Origin: Paenibacillus sp. BSR1-1
Lineage (GTDB): Bacteria > Bacillota > Bacilli > Bacillales > Cytobacillaceae
Direction: 5' to 3'
Length of the DNA stretch: 64,000 bases
Assembly: GCF_030403775.1 (NCBI RefSeq)
Contig: NZ_JAQMWQ010000012.1
Span: 81,859 to 145,858, forward strand
The translations under genes were made by a program, and so were the position numbers. Below the pieces are notes generated by a model. It worked only from the letters and a program-made list of their open reading frames with translations. It ran no database searches and was not told the origin of the DNA. This document shows, one piece after another, positions 41,135 through 50,145 of the stretch; within the stretch, counting starts at the first letter, position 1, and each line of letters starts with the position of its first letter.

Positions 41135-42046
41135 TTAGTTAATTCGTCCTTCTTCTCTTAATATTTGTTCGAAGGCCCCTACGACTTCCTTATCATAATG
41201 AGTGCCTGCCAGTCTCTTTAGTTCATCTATTGCAATCTGTTCTTTAAACGCTTTTCTATATGCTCGATCTTCTGTCATTGCATCGAATGTATCACTCACA
41301 GCAATAATTCTTGCTTCTAAAAGGATGTCATCTTCACTTAATCCATATGGGTACCCAGTGCCGTTTAATTTTTCATGATGCTGTTCAATAATAGGTGCCA
41401 GTTCCTTATAATAGGAATTTTTTATCATTTCTGCACCTACTACAGGGTGTTTCTTGATTATTTCAAATTCTTCGTCTGTTAAACGCCCAGGCTTATTTAA
41501 AATCTCAATTGGCACATGAATTTTCCCAATGTCATGAAGTACTGCAGCCACAGTTAAATTCTCTAATTGTACTTTACTTAGTTTTAATTTTTTTGCTATT
41601 TTCACAGAATACTTTGCCACTCGATCACTATGCTTATATGTATATCTATCTTTTAATTCTACTTGTTTCGTAATTTCCATAAGAGTAGATATGTCATTAC
41701 TTATATGAACAAAGGTTTGTTCCGTAAAAACGCATAATAAGGTTACTTTCGATAAGGCAGTAAAGTGGATTGGATCTTTAAGACTTCTTGCGGAAAAATA
41801 ATCTTCAGGACCTAATGTATGCTGTTTATTATCAAGTTCACAAACGACTTGGCCAGATAATAGATAATAAAACTCCAGAGCGTTAGCGTTCTCGCTTGGA
41901 TAAACATAGAACATTCTTCCTTCTTCTATCTCTTGGTGGATAATTTCAACCCCATCGCCACGAGTTAACAAACTAAATACTCCATTTTTTTCAAAATCTA
42001 CTTTTTCGACAAAAGATCCCTTTTTTCCAAGCATAAAGCCTTCCAT
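41135..42046 (-). CDS. cupin-HD-GYP protein, probable cyclic-dinucleotide phosphodiesterase
   Basis: 303 residues from the ATG at 42046 (AAGGCGGG upstream). Residues 1-115 form a cupin-like beta domain (FYYLLSGQVVCELDNKQHTLGPEDYF). Residues 130-300 form an HD-GYP domain: DRYTYKHSDRVAKYS, VLHDIGKIHVP (HD pair), HPVVGAEMI, HHEKLNGTGYPYGL (the GYP motif) and ISDTFDAM-like VSDTFDAMTEDRAYRK. HD-GYP enzymes hydrolyse c-di-GMP; the cupin may sense a small ligand. It lies next to a gene under a c-di-GMP riboswitch. Confidence 0.9.
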   Translation of the reverse strand: MEGFMLGKKGSFVEKVDFEKNGVFSLLTRGDGVEIIHQEIEEGRMFYVYPSENANALEFYYLLSGQVVCELDNKQHTLGPEDYFSARSLKDPIHFTALSKVTLLCVFTEQTFVHISNDISTLMEITKQVELKDRYTYKHSDRVAKYSVKIAKKLKLSKVQLENLTVAAVLHDIGKIHVPIEILNKPGRLTDEEFEIIKKHPVVGAEMIKNSYYKELAPIIEQHHEKLNGTGYPYGLSEDDILLEARIIAVSDTFDAMTEDRAYRKAFKEQIAIDELKRLAGTHYDKEVVGAFEQILREEGRIN

Positions 42047-42065
42047 AGTATCCCGCCTTAATACG

Positions 42066-42100
42066 AATAAAAACGAGCTCAATAAGAACTCGTTTTTATT
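42066..42100 (-). terminator. terminator between the coiled-coil gene and the HD-GYP gene
   Basis: AATAAAAACGAG pairs with CTCGTTTTTATT, with T-runs on both sides. It separates transcription of the two genes. Confidence 0.82.
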
Positions 42101-42133
42101 TTACTATATATTTTTCAGAAATGTGAAATAAAT

Positions 42134-42823
42134 TTAGCACCCGACTATTCTAATAGGATCAATCCATACCCACTTATCTGCAAAGCGGACAAGTTTCCAA
42201 GAACATTCAGCCTGAACACCTTTTTCTGCAGCTTTTTTAATAGTTTCATCAGACATTTTAAGTGTTACTTCATATACATCAAATATGACCTTATCTAAAT
42301 CCTTTGTAAAACGTGATGTTTTTTCATCATACTTTGTTGATTTTTCATTCAACTTCTGATTAAGCTTATTAATTTTTTCTTCTATCTTTTGAGCGTCTTT
42401 ATCATTCCCAGACATTAGCTTCCCTGTAACATCATTAATTTCCTGATTAATCTCTGTTATTTTACTATTAATTTTTGCCTGTTCCTCTTCTAGCCTGGTA
42501 TTAATTTCTGCTAATTTCTTATTTAATTCTTCTTGTTTTTTTACATCGTTCTTTGCAGATTCTAAATCAGATAAGGCCTTTTCTCTTTCACCTTTTAATT
42601 TTACGACTTGATCTCCTTCCTCGATTTTGCGAATGTCAAGAAGGTAATCGGATTGCAATTGATCTGCTTTTCCTACTGCATCTTCTATCTTTTTATCAAT
42701 TTCCTTGTTCGTCTTTTCAATTAGTTCAATAGCTTTTTGATAATCATTTTCGGCGGCAAAAGTCGGAGAACCAATTCCTAAAAATACTGCAGCTGAAAAC
42801 AAAATCGACAATACTTTTTTCAT
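42134..42823 (-). CDS. secreted coiled-coil protein under c-di-GMP riboswitch control
   Basis: 229 residues. A Sec signal (MKKVLSILFSAAVFLGIGSP, cleaved near TFAA-EN) is followed by a long heptad-rich coiled coil (about 28-180, with EELNKKLAEINTRLEEEQ and EKINKLNQKLNEKS). A short globular end follows with two Cys (ECSW and the terminal VGC) and several Trp. No family is recognised. The leader carries a c-di-GMP-I riboswitch and terminator, so expression should follow c-di-GMP levels. Proteins so controlled often serve adhesion, motility or matrix, but that is inference here. Confidence 0.83.
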   Translation of the reverse strand: MKKVLSILFSAAVFLGIGSPTFAAENDYQKAIELIEKTNKEIDKKIEDAVGKADQLQSDYLLDIRKIEEGDQVVKLKGEREKALSDLESAKNDVKKQEELNKKLAEINTRLEEEQAKINSKITEINQEINDVTGKLMSGNDKDAQKIEEKINKLNQKLNEKSTKYDEKTSRFTKDLDKVIFDVYEVTLKMSDETIKKAAEKGVQAECSWKLVRFADKWVWIDPIRIVGC

Positions 42824-42859
42824 AATATTGCTTCACACCCCATTTTTCTATTTTAGACG

Positions 42860-42890
42860 AAAAAAAGACCCGAAGTACTAAAAGGGCCTT
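42860..42890 (-). terminator. riboswitch expression-platform terminator
   Basis: AAGGCCC-ttttagtacttc-GGGTCTTTTTTT leftward, directly after the c-di-GMP-I aptamer and about 35 bp before the coding start. Confidence 0.82.
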
Positions 42891-42896
42891 TCATCA

Positions 42897-42985
42897 TTTC
42901 GCAACTGGCTGGCGTGGTAGATTCCTACTTTAGCCCCTATAGCTTTGCGCCCATATCCTTTAAGATAGGTTGCCCTCTGAGTCTA
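42897..42985 (-). ncRNA. c-di-GMP-I (GEMM) riboswitch
   Basis: Read leftward: GAGGGCAACC, a TATC-ttaaa-GGATA hairpin, GGGCGCAAAGCTATAGGGGC, a GTAGGAATCTAC hairpin, and CAGCCAGTTGC. This is the GEMM-I order and core (GCGCAAAGC...CAGCCAG). It is followed by an intrinsic terminator, so ligand binding would switch read-through into the secreted coiled-coil gene. Confidence 0.78.
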
Positions 42986-43216
42986 TTTTATTATCTATTA
43001 TTATTATAAAGGGTAGAATTTCCCAAATCTATGTCTATTTTTGTAATATTTTGTATTTCTCGAAAAATGTTTATAATTTTGTAAAATTTTAGCGAGATTA
43101 AGCGGCTGCAGGATTATGATGAGGTAATTAAGCATAAATAAAAAAATACCGGAATTATGTGTAAATTATATAATCCCCATGATGCTCTGTTTTATTTGCA
43201 AAAAATCCCCTTGGTA
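42986..43216. other. intergenic AT-rich region
   Basis: Probable promoter region of the riboswitch transcript; no gene or clear terminator seen. Confidence 0.4.
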
Positions 43217-43561
43217 TTACTCAATCTTTTTTTCAAAAATAAATACAGATACAGCCATATCCTCTTCAATCTTGGCATCCGAAAATAAATGAAGCAGCTT
43301 TGAACCCACAATCTCCTCCATTCCTTCAGGTATTTTCTTCTTATATATTTCCCGAATCATTTCGGTTCGGGCACTATGTATTACTTTTTTACCCTCTTGA
43401 GATTGTGCAATAAATTTTTCTGTCGGAGTTAGAATACCATACATGGTTGTGATCGCCATATTATCCACGAAATTAGTAAAAATTCGCTCGGGTCCCTTTC
43501 CAAAAATCTCTTTCCGCATTTTTCGTACTATATCATTAAACGCTGTTTCCTTTTTCCCCAT
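43217..43561 (-). CDS. DUF2294 family protein
   Basis: 114 residues. The pattern IVRKMRKEIFGKGPERI, then D.M....GILTPTEKF, then V.....R is that of DUF2294 (YbcI-like) cytoplasmic proteins of unknown function. AGGAGGAGAG precedes the ATG. Stand-alone gene with no informative neighbours. Confidence 0.8.
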   Translation of the reverse strand: MGKKETAFNDIVRKMRKEIFGKGPERIFTNFVDNMAITTMYGILTPTEKFIAQSQEGKKVIHSARTEMIREIYKKKIPEGMEEIVGSKLLHLFSDAKIEEDMAVSVFIFEKKIE

Positions 43562-43639
43562 GTCTCTCCTCCTATAACTCGATACTATACAATCTAGTCT
43601 ACAAAAAATGGGACCAATCCTAAATTTGTCTTGTTTTTC

Positions 43640-43832
43640 CGCTTGAGAGGAGTATAATCAATGCTGTTGGACAAAATTTAGACAAAATTTATTGATGGAG
43701 CCCTAATAAAACTTTTTGTTAGAACTCTATTTATTATTTCCAATGGAATGATTTATTAGTAGGCAATGCTAATTGATTACTCCACCACAAATGTCGTCAG
43801 ATTGGACGATTTCTTGTGGTGGAGTTTTTTGT
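43640..43832 (+). promoter_or_regulatory. structured leader with terminator upstream of the TRIC gene
   Basis: TTGTTT-16 bp-TATAAT is a plausible promoter at about 43630-43658. The transcript would then contain TAATAAA...TTTATTA and TTATTAG...CTAATTGATTA pairings and end in ACTCCACCACAA...TTGTGGTGGAGTTTTTTG (43779-43830), a strong terminator 115 bp before the gene. No short coding frame explains it. It looks like an attenuated leader, but it matches no riboswitch class I can recognise. Confidence 0.45.
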
Positions 43833-43945
43833 TTTAAAAATGGAAAATGATATTTTTCTCTCTTGCGAGGTTTCTTCAACGCTCGTATTTGTGTCTGAAG
43901 AGATTAGGAAAATAAAATATTTGTATTAGGAGGTTTTCTAAAGGA

Positions 43946-44641
43946 ATGTCTTGGATCGTCCTTCATTTTATTGGAATTATTTCATATGCAGCAAGCGGGG
44001 CCTTTGTAGCCCTTGAAGTAGAATATTCCTTTGTTGGTGTTTACGCATTGGGTTTAACCACAGCCTTTGGTGGAGGGCTCGTACGAAATTTGATTATCGG
44101 TGTCCCTGTTACAGAGCTTTGGGACCATTCCATCATTTTAACGGTTTTATTAACGCTGACATTCATCGTATTATTACCGCTAAAGTGGATTAATCATTGG
44201 AAGCGGTGGAGTTTATTTTTTGATTCCATTGGTCTTGCTTCCTTCGCTCTTCAAGGAGCAATGTCAGCCCATGAGTTTTTTTCTAATGATTTGGGCGTAA
44301 TGGTCTTGGCGTCGATGTTTACCGGCGTTGGAGGGGGTATGATTCGAGACATCATAGCGTCCCGAAAACCCCTAGCTTTAAAGGAAGAAATTCATGCGAT
44401 TTTAACGATTTTATGCGCCATATGTATTTGGCTGGGTTGGAGCACCCCTATTCAGTTGACGCTGATAGTCCTTATTGTAATAGCTTTACGCATGTCTGCT
44501 ATTCACTATCAGTGGAGGCTCCACCTGCCCTGCAATCATAAAAAGGGCAGGAAAACACAGATACGTATTTCTTTAGGCAGAAAATCCATAGAAAGCCAAT
44601 CTATCAAAAAAGCAAATAAAGATTTACCAGCCCAATTCTGA
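43946..44641 (+). CDS. TRIC/UPF0126-family membrane protein
   Basis: 231 residues. Two UPF0126 repeats, each with the glycine-rich turn: AFGGGLVRNLIIG (about 48-60) and GVGGGMIRDIIAS (about 131-143). Around six to seven helices and a basic tail of ~30 residues follow. The fold is that of trimeric intracellular cation (TRIC) channels; some bacterial members are implicated in glycine uptake. Start after AGGAGG (12 bases) or AAAGGA. The terminator in its leader suggests attenuation. Confidence 0.85.
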   Translation: MSWIVLHFIGIISYAASGAFVALEVEYSFVGVYALGLTTAFGGGLVRNLIIGVPVTELWDHSIILTVLLTLTFIVLLPLKWINHWKRWSLFFDSIGLASFALQGAMSAHEFFSNDLGVMVLASMFTGVGGGMIRDIIASRKPLALKEEIHAILTILCAICIWLGWSTPIQLTLIVLIVIALRMSAIHYQWRLHLPCNHKKGRKTQIRISLGRKSIESQSIKKANKDLPAQF

Positions 44642-44726
44642 TCAATATCACTTTACTATTTAAGTTTAAAAATCATAAAAAGATAAATAATTAGTCCGTA
44701 CCAGTGCCTAGGTCTGTTTTTTAAAT

Positions 44727-44756
44727 AGCCCGCATAAATTCATGCGGGCTTTCCTT
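44727..44756 (+). terminator. terminator after the TRIC gene
   Basis: AGCCCGCAT-aaattc-ATGCGGGCT followed by TTCCTTT. Confidence 0.85.
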
Positions 44757-44857
44757 TATCTTAAATTTTCACAGTTTGTCGTAATTACCTTCTTACACGA
44801 ATGGCAGCTGTCTTTTAACAAACGTTCCATTATTTCTAAGTACCCTGGATGGTAAAA

Positions 44858-46078
44858 TTAACTTTCTACCGTCTTCGCAATAACTGCGCCAACAACTAAC
44901 CCCCAGACAGGGGCACTTATATGGAGAAATGATACCTCCGACAACGTGACGAGAAACGCAAATAATGCGCTTAAGCGGTATTTGTTTCCGGTGAAGCCCA
45001 TCTGCAGGCTGGACAACAGTACTCCGATTAACGCAAAGCCTGCTAGCAATGACACAAATGCTTTCGGTAACAATTGGATAAAAGGTACAATTTTCCATGC
45101 AAATACCCCAAACAATAGTGTCAAAACACCTGATACCAATGATGCAACATACCGCTTTGATTTAATGCCCGCATCAGAATCAGAACAAATGGCGGTCATC
45201 ATACCAGCGATGTTCGCACATTGCCCTCCCAAAAAACCTGTAATAATTGAAAAAACACCACCTGCAGAAACAATTTTTCGAATTGGAGGTTCAAATCCCG
45301 AACTTTCAAGCGCACCTATTCCAGCAGCCACATCATTACTAAGTATTAACATGGCCAAAGGAAGGGCCAGGGTTACCATCCCCATCCAAGTAAATTCCGG
45401 CTTTTGGATTGATGGCACGAAAAAACCAATCTCCTTTGATGTCAACGTCAGTTGTTGGGTAAGAAACAATGCAATAAACGCGACTACCACAGCGATCAAA
45501 ACCGGTGGAATACGTTTTAAGAATTTTGTTCCTATAAAAAAACTAACCAAGGCTGGCCAACCAACCCATGGCAACGTTTTAACACTTGGGACAATCTGGA
45601 CCACATAACTGGTGACAAGGCCTGCGAGCATTGCCGCAATAACTTCTTTCGGAACCCATTTAATTATTTTTGTAAAAAGTCCGGATAACCCAATGAGCAA
45701 AATCAACACCCCTGATAGCACATATCCGCCAATAAGCTGCGGATAAGTAAAATGGGTTGTCACTGTTGCCAAAAAGGCAACTCCTGAAATCGAGTGGCCT
45801 CCGGCTATTGGAATTCTAAACAACAGCGGCATGACGATTCCAAATAATCCGCCAAATACATAGACAGCAAATATCCAATTAATCGTTTGCTGACCTGTGA
45901 AATGCCCCGCTGCAGCGGCCTGTAGAATGATTACAGCCGGCCCTGTCATTACCAATGTACTAGAAATTAAGCCGGAAGATACGTTTTGACCCGTTATATC
46001 TTGAAAAAATGATTTTCCAAAGTTTTTGTGCTTGTCTTTATATTGTTGTTCTTCACTCTTTTTATTGGCCAGCCCCAT
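44858..46078 (-). CDS. BenE-type benzoate/H+ symporter family protein
   Basis: 406 residues, around twelve helices after a polar 30-residue start. BenE features: GLISSTLVMTGPAVIILQAA (37-56), RIPIAGGHSISGVAFLA, and FLGGQCANIAGMMTAICSD, with acidic residues in the last. BenE homologues import benzoate, but many transport other carboxylates or purines. No benzoate-degradation genes are here; the hydroxy-acid operon starting at 47417 is the nearest pathway. AAGGAGTAG precedes the ATG. Confidence 0.83.
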   Translation of the reverse strand: MGLANKKSEEQQYKDKHKNFGKSFFQDITGQNVSSGLISSTLVMTGPAVIILQAAAAGHFTGQQTINWIFAVYVFGGLFGIVMPLLFRIPIAGGHSISGVAFLATVTTHFTYPQLIGGYVLSGVLILLIGLSGLFTKIIKWVPKEVIAAMLAGLVTSYVVQIVPSVKTLPWVGWPALVSFFIGTKFLKRIPPVLIAVVVAFIALFLTQQLTLTSKEIGFFVPSIQKPEFTWMGMVTLALPLAMLILSNDVAAGIGALESSGFEPPIRKIVSAGGVFSIITGFLGGQCANIAGMMTAICSDSDAGIKSKRYVASLVSGVLTLLFGVFAWKIVPFIQLLPKAFVSLLAGFALIGVLLSSLQMGFTGNKYRLSALFAFLVTLSEVSFLHISAPVWGLVVGAVIAKTVES

Positions 46079-46148
46079 TTTTTCTACTCCTTTCCATTAA
46101 GGGTGGACTCTTACTAGGAACCCCATATTTCTCCCTTGATTTCATAAA

Positions 46149-46172
46149 AAAGCAGAGGAGGAATCCTCTGCT
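46149..46172 (-). terminator. terminator after the alcohol dehydrogenase gene
   Basis: AAGCAGAGGA-ttcc-TCCTCTGCTT followed leftward by TTTT. Confidence 0.88.
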
Positions 46173-46214
46173 TCTAAACCCGCTTCTATATGCCTAAGAG
46201 GAAATGGTGAAATC

Positions 46215-47417
46215 CTAGTAAGCTTTGCGGACAAGTTCAATTAAATCTTTTTCTGTTGGTACCCTTGGGTTATTGCGGACAAGACGCTCAATTCCTAGAG
46301 TTTTCCTTCCAATTTCATCAAGGTTCTCTTCCTTAATACCGATTTGGTTAAGGTTTGTTGGCAGGCCGATATCTTTAAGAAGTTGCAGGATTGCTTCGCC
46401 TGCAGATTTTGCTGCATCGTGTTTGCTCATTTGAGTAGTTTGGACACCAAATGCTTGCGCAATCTTAATCATTTTATCAGGTACAACAGAAGCGTTAAAG
46501 TCCATTACATATGGCATCATTAAACCAGTAACTTCGCCATGTGGAGAATGTACCAGCCCGCCGATTGGGTAGCCAAGTGCATGTGAAAGAGCGGTTCCGG
46601 CATTTGAGAATGCCATTCCTGCAAGCATACTTGCTAGCAGCATATTTGACCTTGCCTCAAGATTTGTTCCTTGGCGGACAGCAAGCACAAGATTTTCCGC
46701 AATCAATTCAATTGCCTGTATGGCAAGGGCGTCACTTACTGGCTGTGAGCCTTGGAATAAAATTTTTCCAGTTGCTGCAACGCTTGAAAATGGTTTTGCA
46801 GTATATGCCTCAATTGCGTGCGATAATGCATCAATACCAGTACATGCCGTTACATATGGCGGTAAACCAACTGTTAATTCAGGATCTAATAACGCAACAG
46901 TTGGACGAAGGTAATTATCAGAAATACCTACTTTCAATTGATTTTCAGTGTCAGTAACAACGGCTACGGATGTTACTTCTGAACCTGTTCCGGCAGTCGT
47001 TGGGATTGCAATCATTGGTGCAACTGGTCCAGGAACCTTGAATTCCCCAAAATAGTCCCTTGGATTTCCTCCATGAGCCATCAACAAGGCTGTTACTTTA
47101 GCTAAATCAATAGCGCTTCCGCCGCCTAACCCAATGATAACGTCTGTATCCAGCTTCGACTTCGCAAATTCATAGCATCCTAGTGCGACTTCAATTGAAG
47201 GCTCAGCCTGTGCATCCGCAAAAATTTCAATCTTTAAGTCACTTCCATCTAAAGCGGCTGTCACTTTATCAAGAATCCCAGCCTTTTTGATTCCTGGGTC
47301 TGTAATGATAAACACACTTTTTGCGTGTAGTTCGGCAACGATTTCAGTTAATTGATTGATAGATCCAGGACCAAAAACGATTCGTTGAGTAGAAGCAAAT
47401 TCCCATACATTTCTCAT
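46215..47417 (-). CDS. iron-containing alcohol dehydrogenase
   Basis: 400 residues, group III ADH. NAD site GLGGGSAIDLAK (about 95-106); IAIPTTAGTGSEVTS (138-152); and the iron-ligand region TGIDALSHAIEAYT (near 205-218) and GTALSHALGYPIGG with HSPHGEVTGLMMP. These enzymes interconvert alcohols and aldehydes, such as lactaldehyde and propanediol. Likely last gene of the GntR-controlled operon, although a repeat lies between it and the aldehyde dehydrogenase gene. Confidence 0.92.
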   Translation of the reverse strand: MRNVWEFASTQRIVFGPGSINQLTEIVAELHAKSVFIITDPGIKKAGILDKVTAALDGSDLKIEIFADAQAEPSIEVALGCYEFAKSKLDTDVIIGLGGGSAIDLAKVTALLMAHGGNPRDYFGEFKVPGPVAPMIAIPTTAGTGSEVTSVAVVTDTENQLKVGISDNYLRPTVALLDPELTVGLPPYVTACTGIDALSHAIEAYTAKPFSSVAATGKILFQGSQPVSDALAIQAIELIAENLVLAVRQGTNLEARSNMLLASMLAGMAFSNAGTALSHALGYPIGGLVHSPHGEVTGLMMPYVMDFNASVVPDKMIKIAQAFGVQTTQMSKHDAAKSAGEAILQLLKDIGLPTNLNQIGIKEENLDEIGRKTLGIERLVRNNPRVPTEKDLIELVRKAY

Positions 47418-47466
47418 ATTCTCACCTTATTTTTAATAAATTCGTTTATTAAACTTGCCTGATGAA

Positions 47467-47588
47467 TGAAGCGAAAGAAGCTCGCTACGGAAGGTCCGGG
47501 AATCTCCTCGGCGGTTGACGCGATTGCGGGGGTCTGCCTTGACCTGCTTTTTCCGCCAGGAGTCCCGCGCCTTACGCTCAAAATCAAC
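47467..47588. repeat. GC-rich dispersed intergenic repeat, copy 2 (opposite orientation)
   Basis: Read leftward it begins GTTGATTTTGAGCGTAAGGC then GCGGGACTCCTGGCGG, clearly related to copy 1 at 37456-37642 but shorter and diverged. It lies between the alcohol and aldehyde dehydrogenase genes. Confidence 0.7.
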
Positions 47589-47622
47589 ATAGTGCCAAAA
47601 ACAACAATGAGCTTAATTAAGC

Positions 47623-49056
47623 CTATAAATCTATAACAATAATTTTTTCGTCAGTCATTTCTTGGATTGCTGCATGAGGCCCTTCTTTTCCTATACCGCT
47701 GTCTTTCACACCGCCATAAGGCATAACGTCAGCGCGATAGGTTGATACATTATTAATAATGACCCCGCCAAAATGTAATTTATAGCTTGCTTGCATCGCA
47801 ATGTCTAAATTTGAAGTAAACACACCCGCCTGCAGGCCATATTTCGTATCATTTGCCAATTTGAATGCTTCTTCGATATCTTCATATGAAAGGATACTGA
47901 TAACCGGTGCAAATACTTCTTCACAAACCACCTTCATATCTTTTGTAACATTTGTGACAACTGCCGGACGAATAATGGCTCCTTCTCTTTCCCCGCCAAA
48001 AACTTGTGCCCCATTTTCACGAGCCTCATTCAGCCAAGCTTCAACACGTACAGCATCTTTTTCAGAAATAACTGGACCAATATCACTGGCAGGATCCCTG
48101 GGATCGCCTACTATTAAGGATTTAGCAAATTGAACGGCTTTTTCCACAAACACATCATAAATGTCTTTATGAACATAAATCCGCTGAACCGAAATACAAG
48201 CTTGTCCTGCATTAAAGAAGCCTCTCGAGACACATAGCTCAACAGCCCTGTCTAAATCAGCAACGTCCTTATGAACAATATTTGGAGAATTGTTCCCAAG
48301 CTCAAGTGTAACCTTGCGAATACCAGTACTATTTTTAATCAATTTTCCAACGGTTGGGCTGCCCGTAAAGGTATACATGGCAATTCGCTCATCTTCGAGC
48401 AGATATTGCCCTGTCGTATGGCCCCAGCCATTAATGACATTGATAAAACCATTTGGCAGACCGGCTTCAGTAAAGATCTCCACAAGTTTACAAGCAGTAA
48501 TCGGTGTTTTTTCGGCGGGTTTTAGGACAATCGTATTCCCTGCAGCAATTGCCGGACCAATTTTATGAACAACAAGATTAAATGGGAAATTAAATGGGGT
48601 AATGGCTCCAATAACCCCTACAGGAACACGGATGGTAAAAGCAAGTTTATTGGCGTCATCATGCTGGCTTAATGGAATCCCTTGACCGCTGATTCGCTTT
48701 GCCTCTTCTGCTGAAGCAATCAGAGTCTGAATTCCACGCTCGATTTCGCCCCTTGCCTCTTTAATTACTTTTCCTGTTTCTTGTGTAATTGTAAGAGCCA
48801 GCTCTTCTTTCCTTTCTCTTACAATGTCAACTACCTTCAGCAATATTTCCGAACGTTGTGCCGGGGATAGTTTAATCGTTTGGAATGTTTCATAAGCATT
48901 GTCAATTGCTTCTGTTACTTCTTCCCTTGTTGCAATCGCTACTTTGGCAATTTCTTTTCCTGTAAACTTATCAAAAACAGGTAAAGTTTCAGTTGAGTTT
49001 TTCCAAGTACCATTTACATAGTTTCCATATACTGAAAGGGTTTTAACTTCTGTCAT
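47623..49056 (-). CDS. NAD(P)-dependent aldehyde dehydrogenase
   Basis: 477 residues, normal ALDH length. NPFNF-like ITPFNFPFNLVVHK (about 153-166), LELGNNSPNIV with the general-base Glu (about 252), and nucleophile Cys in FFNAGQACISVQRI (about 285). PYGGVKDSGIGKEG is near the end. It is closest in style to lactaldehyde, succinate-semialdehyde or phosphonoacetaldehyde dehydrogenases. It lies in the operon with a hydroxy-acid dehydrogenase and FAH-family hydrolase, so it may oxidise a short aldehyde product. GGAGGACG precedes the ATG. Confidence 0.92.
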   Translation of the reverse strand: MTEVKTLSVYGNYVNGTWKNSTETLPVFDKFTGKEIAKVAIATREEVTEAIDNAYETFQTIKLSPAQRSEILLKVVDIVRERKEELALTITQETGKVIKEARGEIERGIQTLIASAEEAKRISGQGIPLSQHDDANKLAFTIRVPVGVIGAITPFNFPFNLVVHKIGPAIAAGNTIVLKPAEKTPITACKLVEIFTEAGLPNGFINVINGWGHTTGQYLLEDERIAMYTFTGSPTVGKLIKNSTGIRKVTLELGNNSPNIVHKDVADLDRAVELCVSRGFFNAGQACISVQRIYVHKDIYDVFVEKAVQFAKSLIVGDPRDPASDIGPVISEKDAVRVEAWLNEARENGAQVFGGEREGAIIRPAVVTNVTKDMKVVCEEVFAPVISILSYEDIEEAFKLANDTKYGLQAGVFTSNLDIAMQASYKLHFGGVIINNVSTYRADVMPYGGVKDSGIGKEGPHAAIQEMTDEKIIVIDL

Positions 49057-49144
49057 TATTTCGTCCTCCCAAAATGAACTCCTTAGGTGTCATGGTTACC
49101 CCTATTCAATCACCTGGTGTGTTTCATTCATTTACTTCATCTAA

Positions 49145-50023
49145 TTACTTTAAAACGTTTTTTAGATCACCAAGTCCTTCAATGGAAATAACCATTTCGT
49201 CACCAGATTTAAGCCATACTTGCTTCTCTTCTGGATATCCAAGGATAACACCATCTGGAGTTCCTGTGTAAATAACATCGCCAGGTTTTAATGTCATATA
49301 TTGAGAAATGTAGCTGATGATGGTAGCACAATTAAAAATCATGCTTTGTGTATTCATGCTTTGGCGTAGTTCACCATTTACTCTGCATTCCACTTGTAAG
49401 TTATTTGGGTCAACCTCATCAGCCGTTGTTACATATGGTCCAACTGGTGCAAAACCATCCGGGCTCTTTCCCAGTAACCATTGGCCAGTTCTAAATTGCA
49501 AGTCACGGGATGACACATCATTTCCAACGCTGTAGCCAAAGACATAGGATAATGCCTCTTCTTCAGAAACACTTTTTGCTTCCTTTCCAATGACAACAAC
49601 AAGCTCTGCTTCATAATCCATTTTCTCTACTCCGTCTGGAATAGCAACATCTTCTAAGTGGGCAGCTAACGCATTGTTGAATTTGCTAAATAAAATTGGC
49701 GAGGTTGGAATATCCATTTTTGACTCTTTTGCGTGGTCAACATAATTTAAGCCAACACATATGATTTTTTCAGGAGTTGAAACAACTGGGGCGTATTGAA
49801 TTCCTTCTTCAGCAAAGAAAAGTTCTTTTCTGCCCTCTTCAGCAGCTCGATTGATAAGGCTTTGAAGTAAACCTTGGCCATCTTCTAAGGTGATTACTTG
49901 TTGAACACTTGTCGGTACAGAAACCTCAAATACTTTTCCAGCTTCTTTTACATTAAAAATGCCTTGTTCTGTTTTTACTCCAAGTTGTACTTGATTTTCT
50001 TTTACAAATTGTAATAATTTCAT
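49145..50023 (-). CDS. fumarylacetoacetate hydrolase (FAH) family protein
   Basis: 292 residues. The catalytic domain shows CVGLNYVDHAKES (about 90-102), FSKFNNALAAH, the metal-binding MDYEAELVVVIGK (Glu-x-Glu type), YSVGNDVSSRDLQ and VIYTGTPDGVILG. FAH-family enzymes cleave C-C bonds of 2,4-diketo acids or decarboxylate oxaloacetate. In this operon, a 2,4-diketo-3-deoxy sugar-acid hydrolase or acylpyruvase role is plausible. ATTGGAGGAAAT precedes the ATG. Confidence 0.9.
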   Translation of the reverse strand: MKLLQFVKENQVQLGVKTEQGIFNVKEAGKVFEVSVPTSVQQVITLEDGQGLLQSLINRAAEEGRKELFFAEEGIQYAPVVSTPEKIICVGLNYVDHAKESKMDIPTSPILFSKFNNALAAHLEDVAIPDGVEKMDYEAELVVVIGKEAKSVSEEEALSYVFGYSVGNDVSSRDLQFRTGQWLLGKSPDGFAPVGPYVTTADEVDPNNLQVECRVNGELRQSMNTQSMIFNCATIISYISQYMTLKPGDVIYTGTPDGVILGYPEEKQVWLKSGDEMVISIEGLGDLKNVLK

Positions 50024-50145
50024 AACTTATTTCCTCCAATTTCTTCTACTAATACAGCTTCCATCCACTGTCCCTCTTAGACTATTAAACAACATTGCTT
50101 TGTTGAAGCAGAGGGGAGTGTGTCTCCCCTGCTGCCACACTAGCA

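Noticed and set aside
43217..43945. Glycine, guanidine or SAM riboswitch before the TRIC gene
   Set aside because: None of the core motifs of these classes could be found; only a generic leader with terminator is supported.
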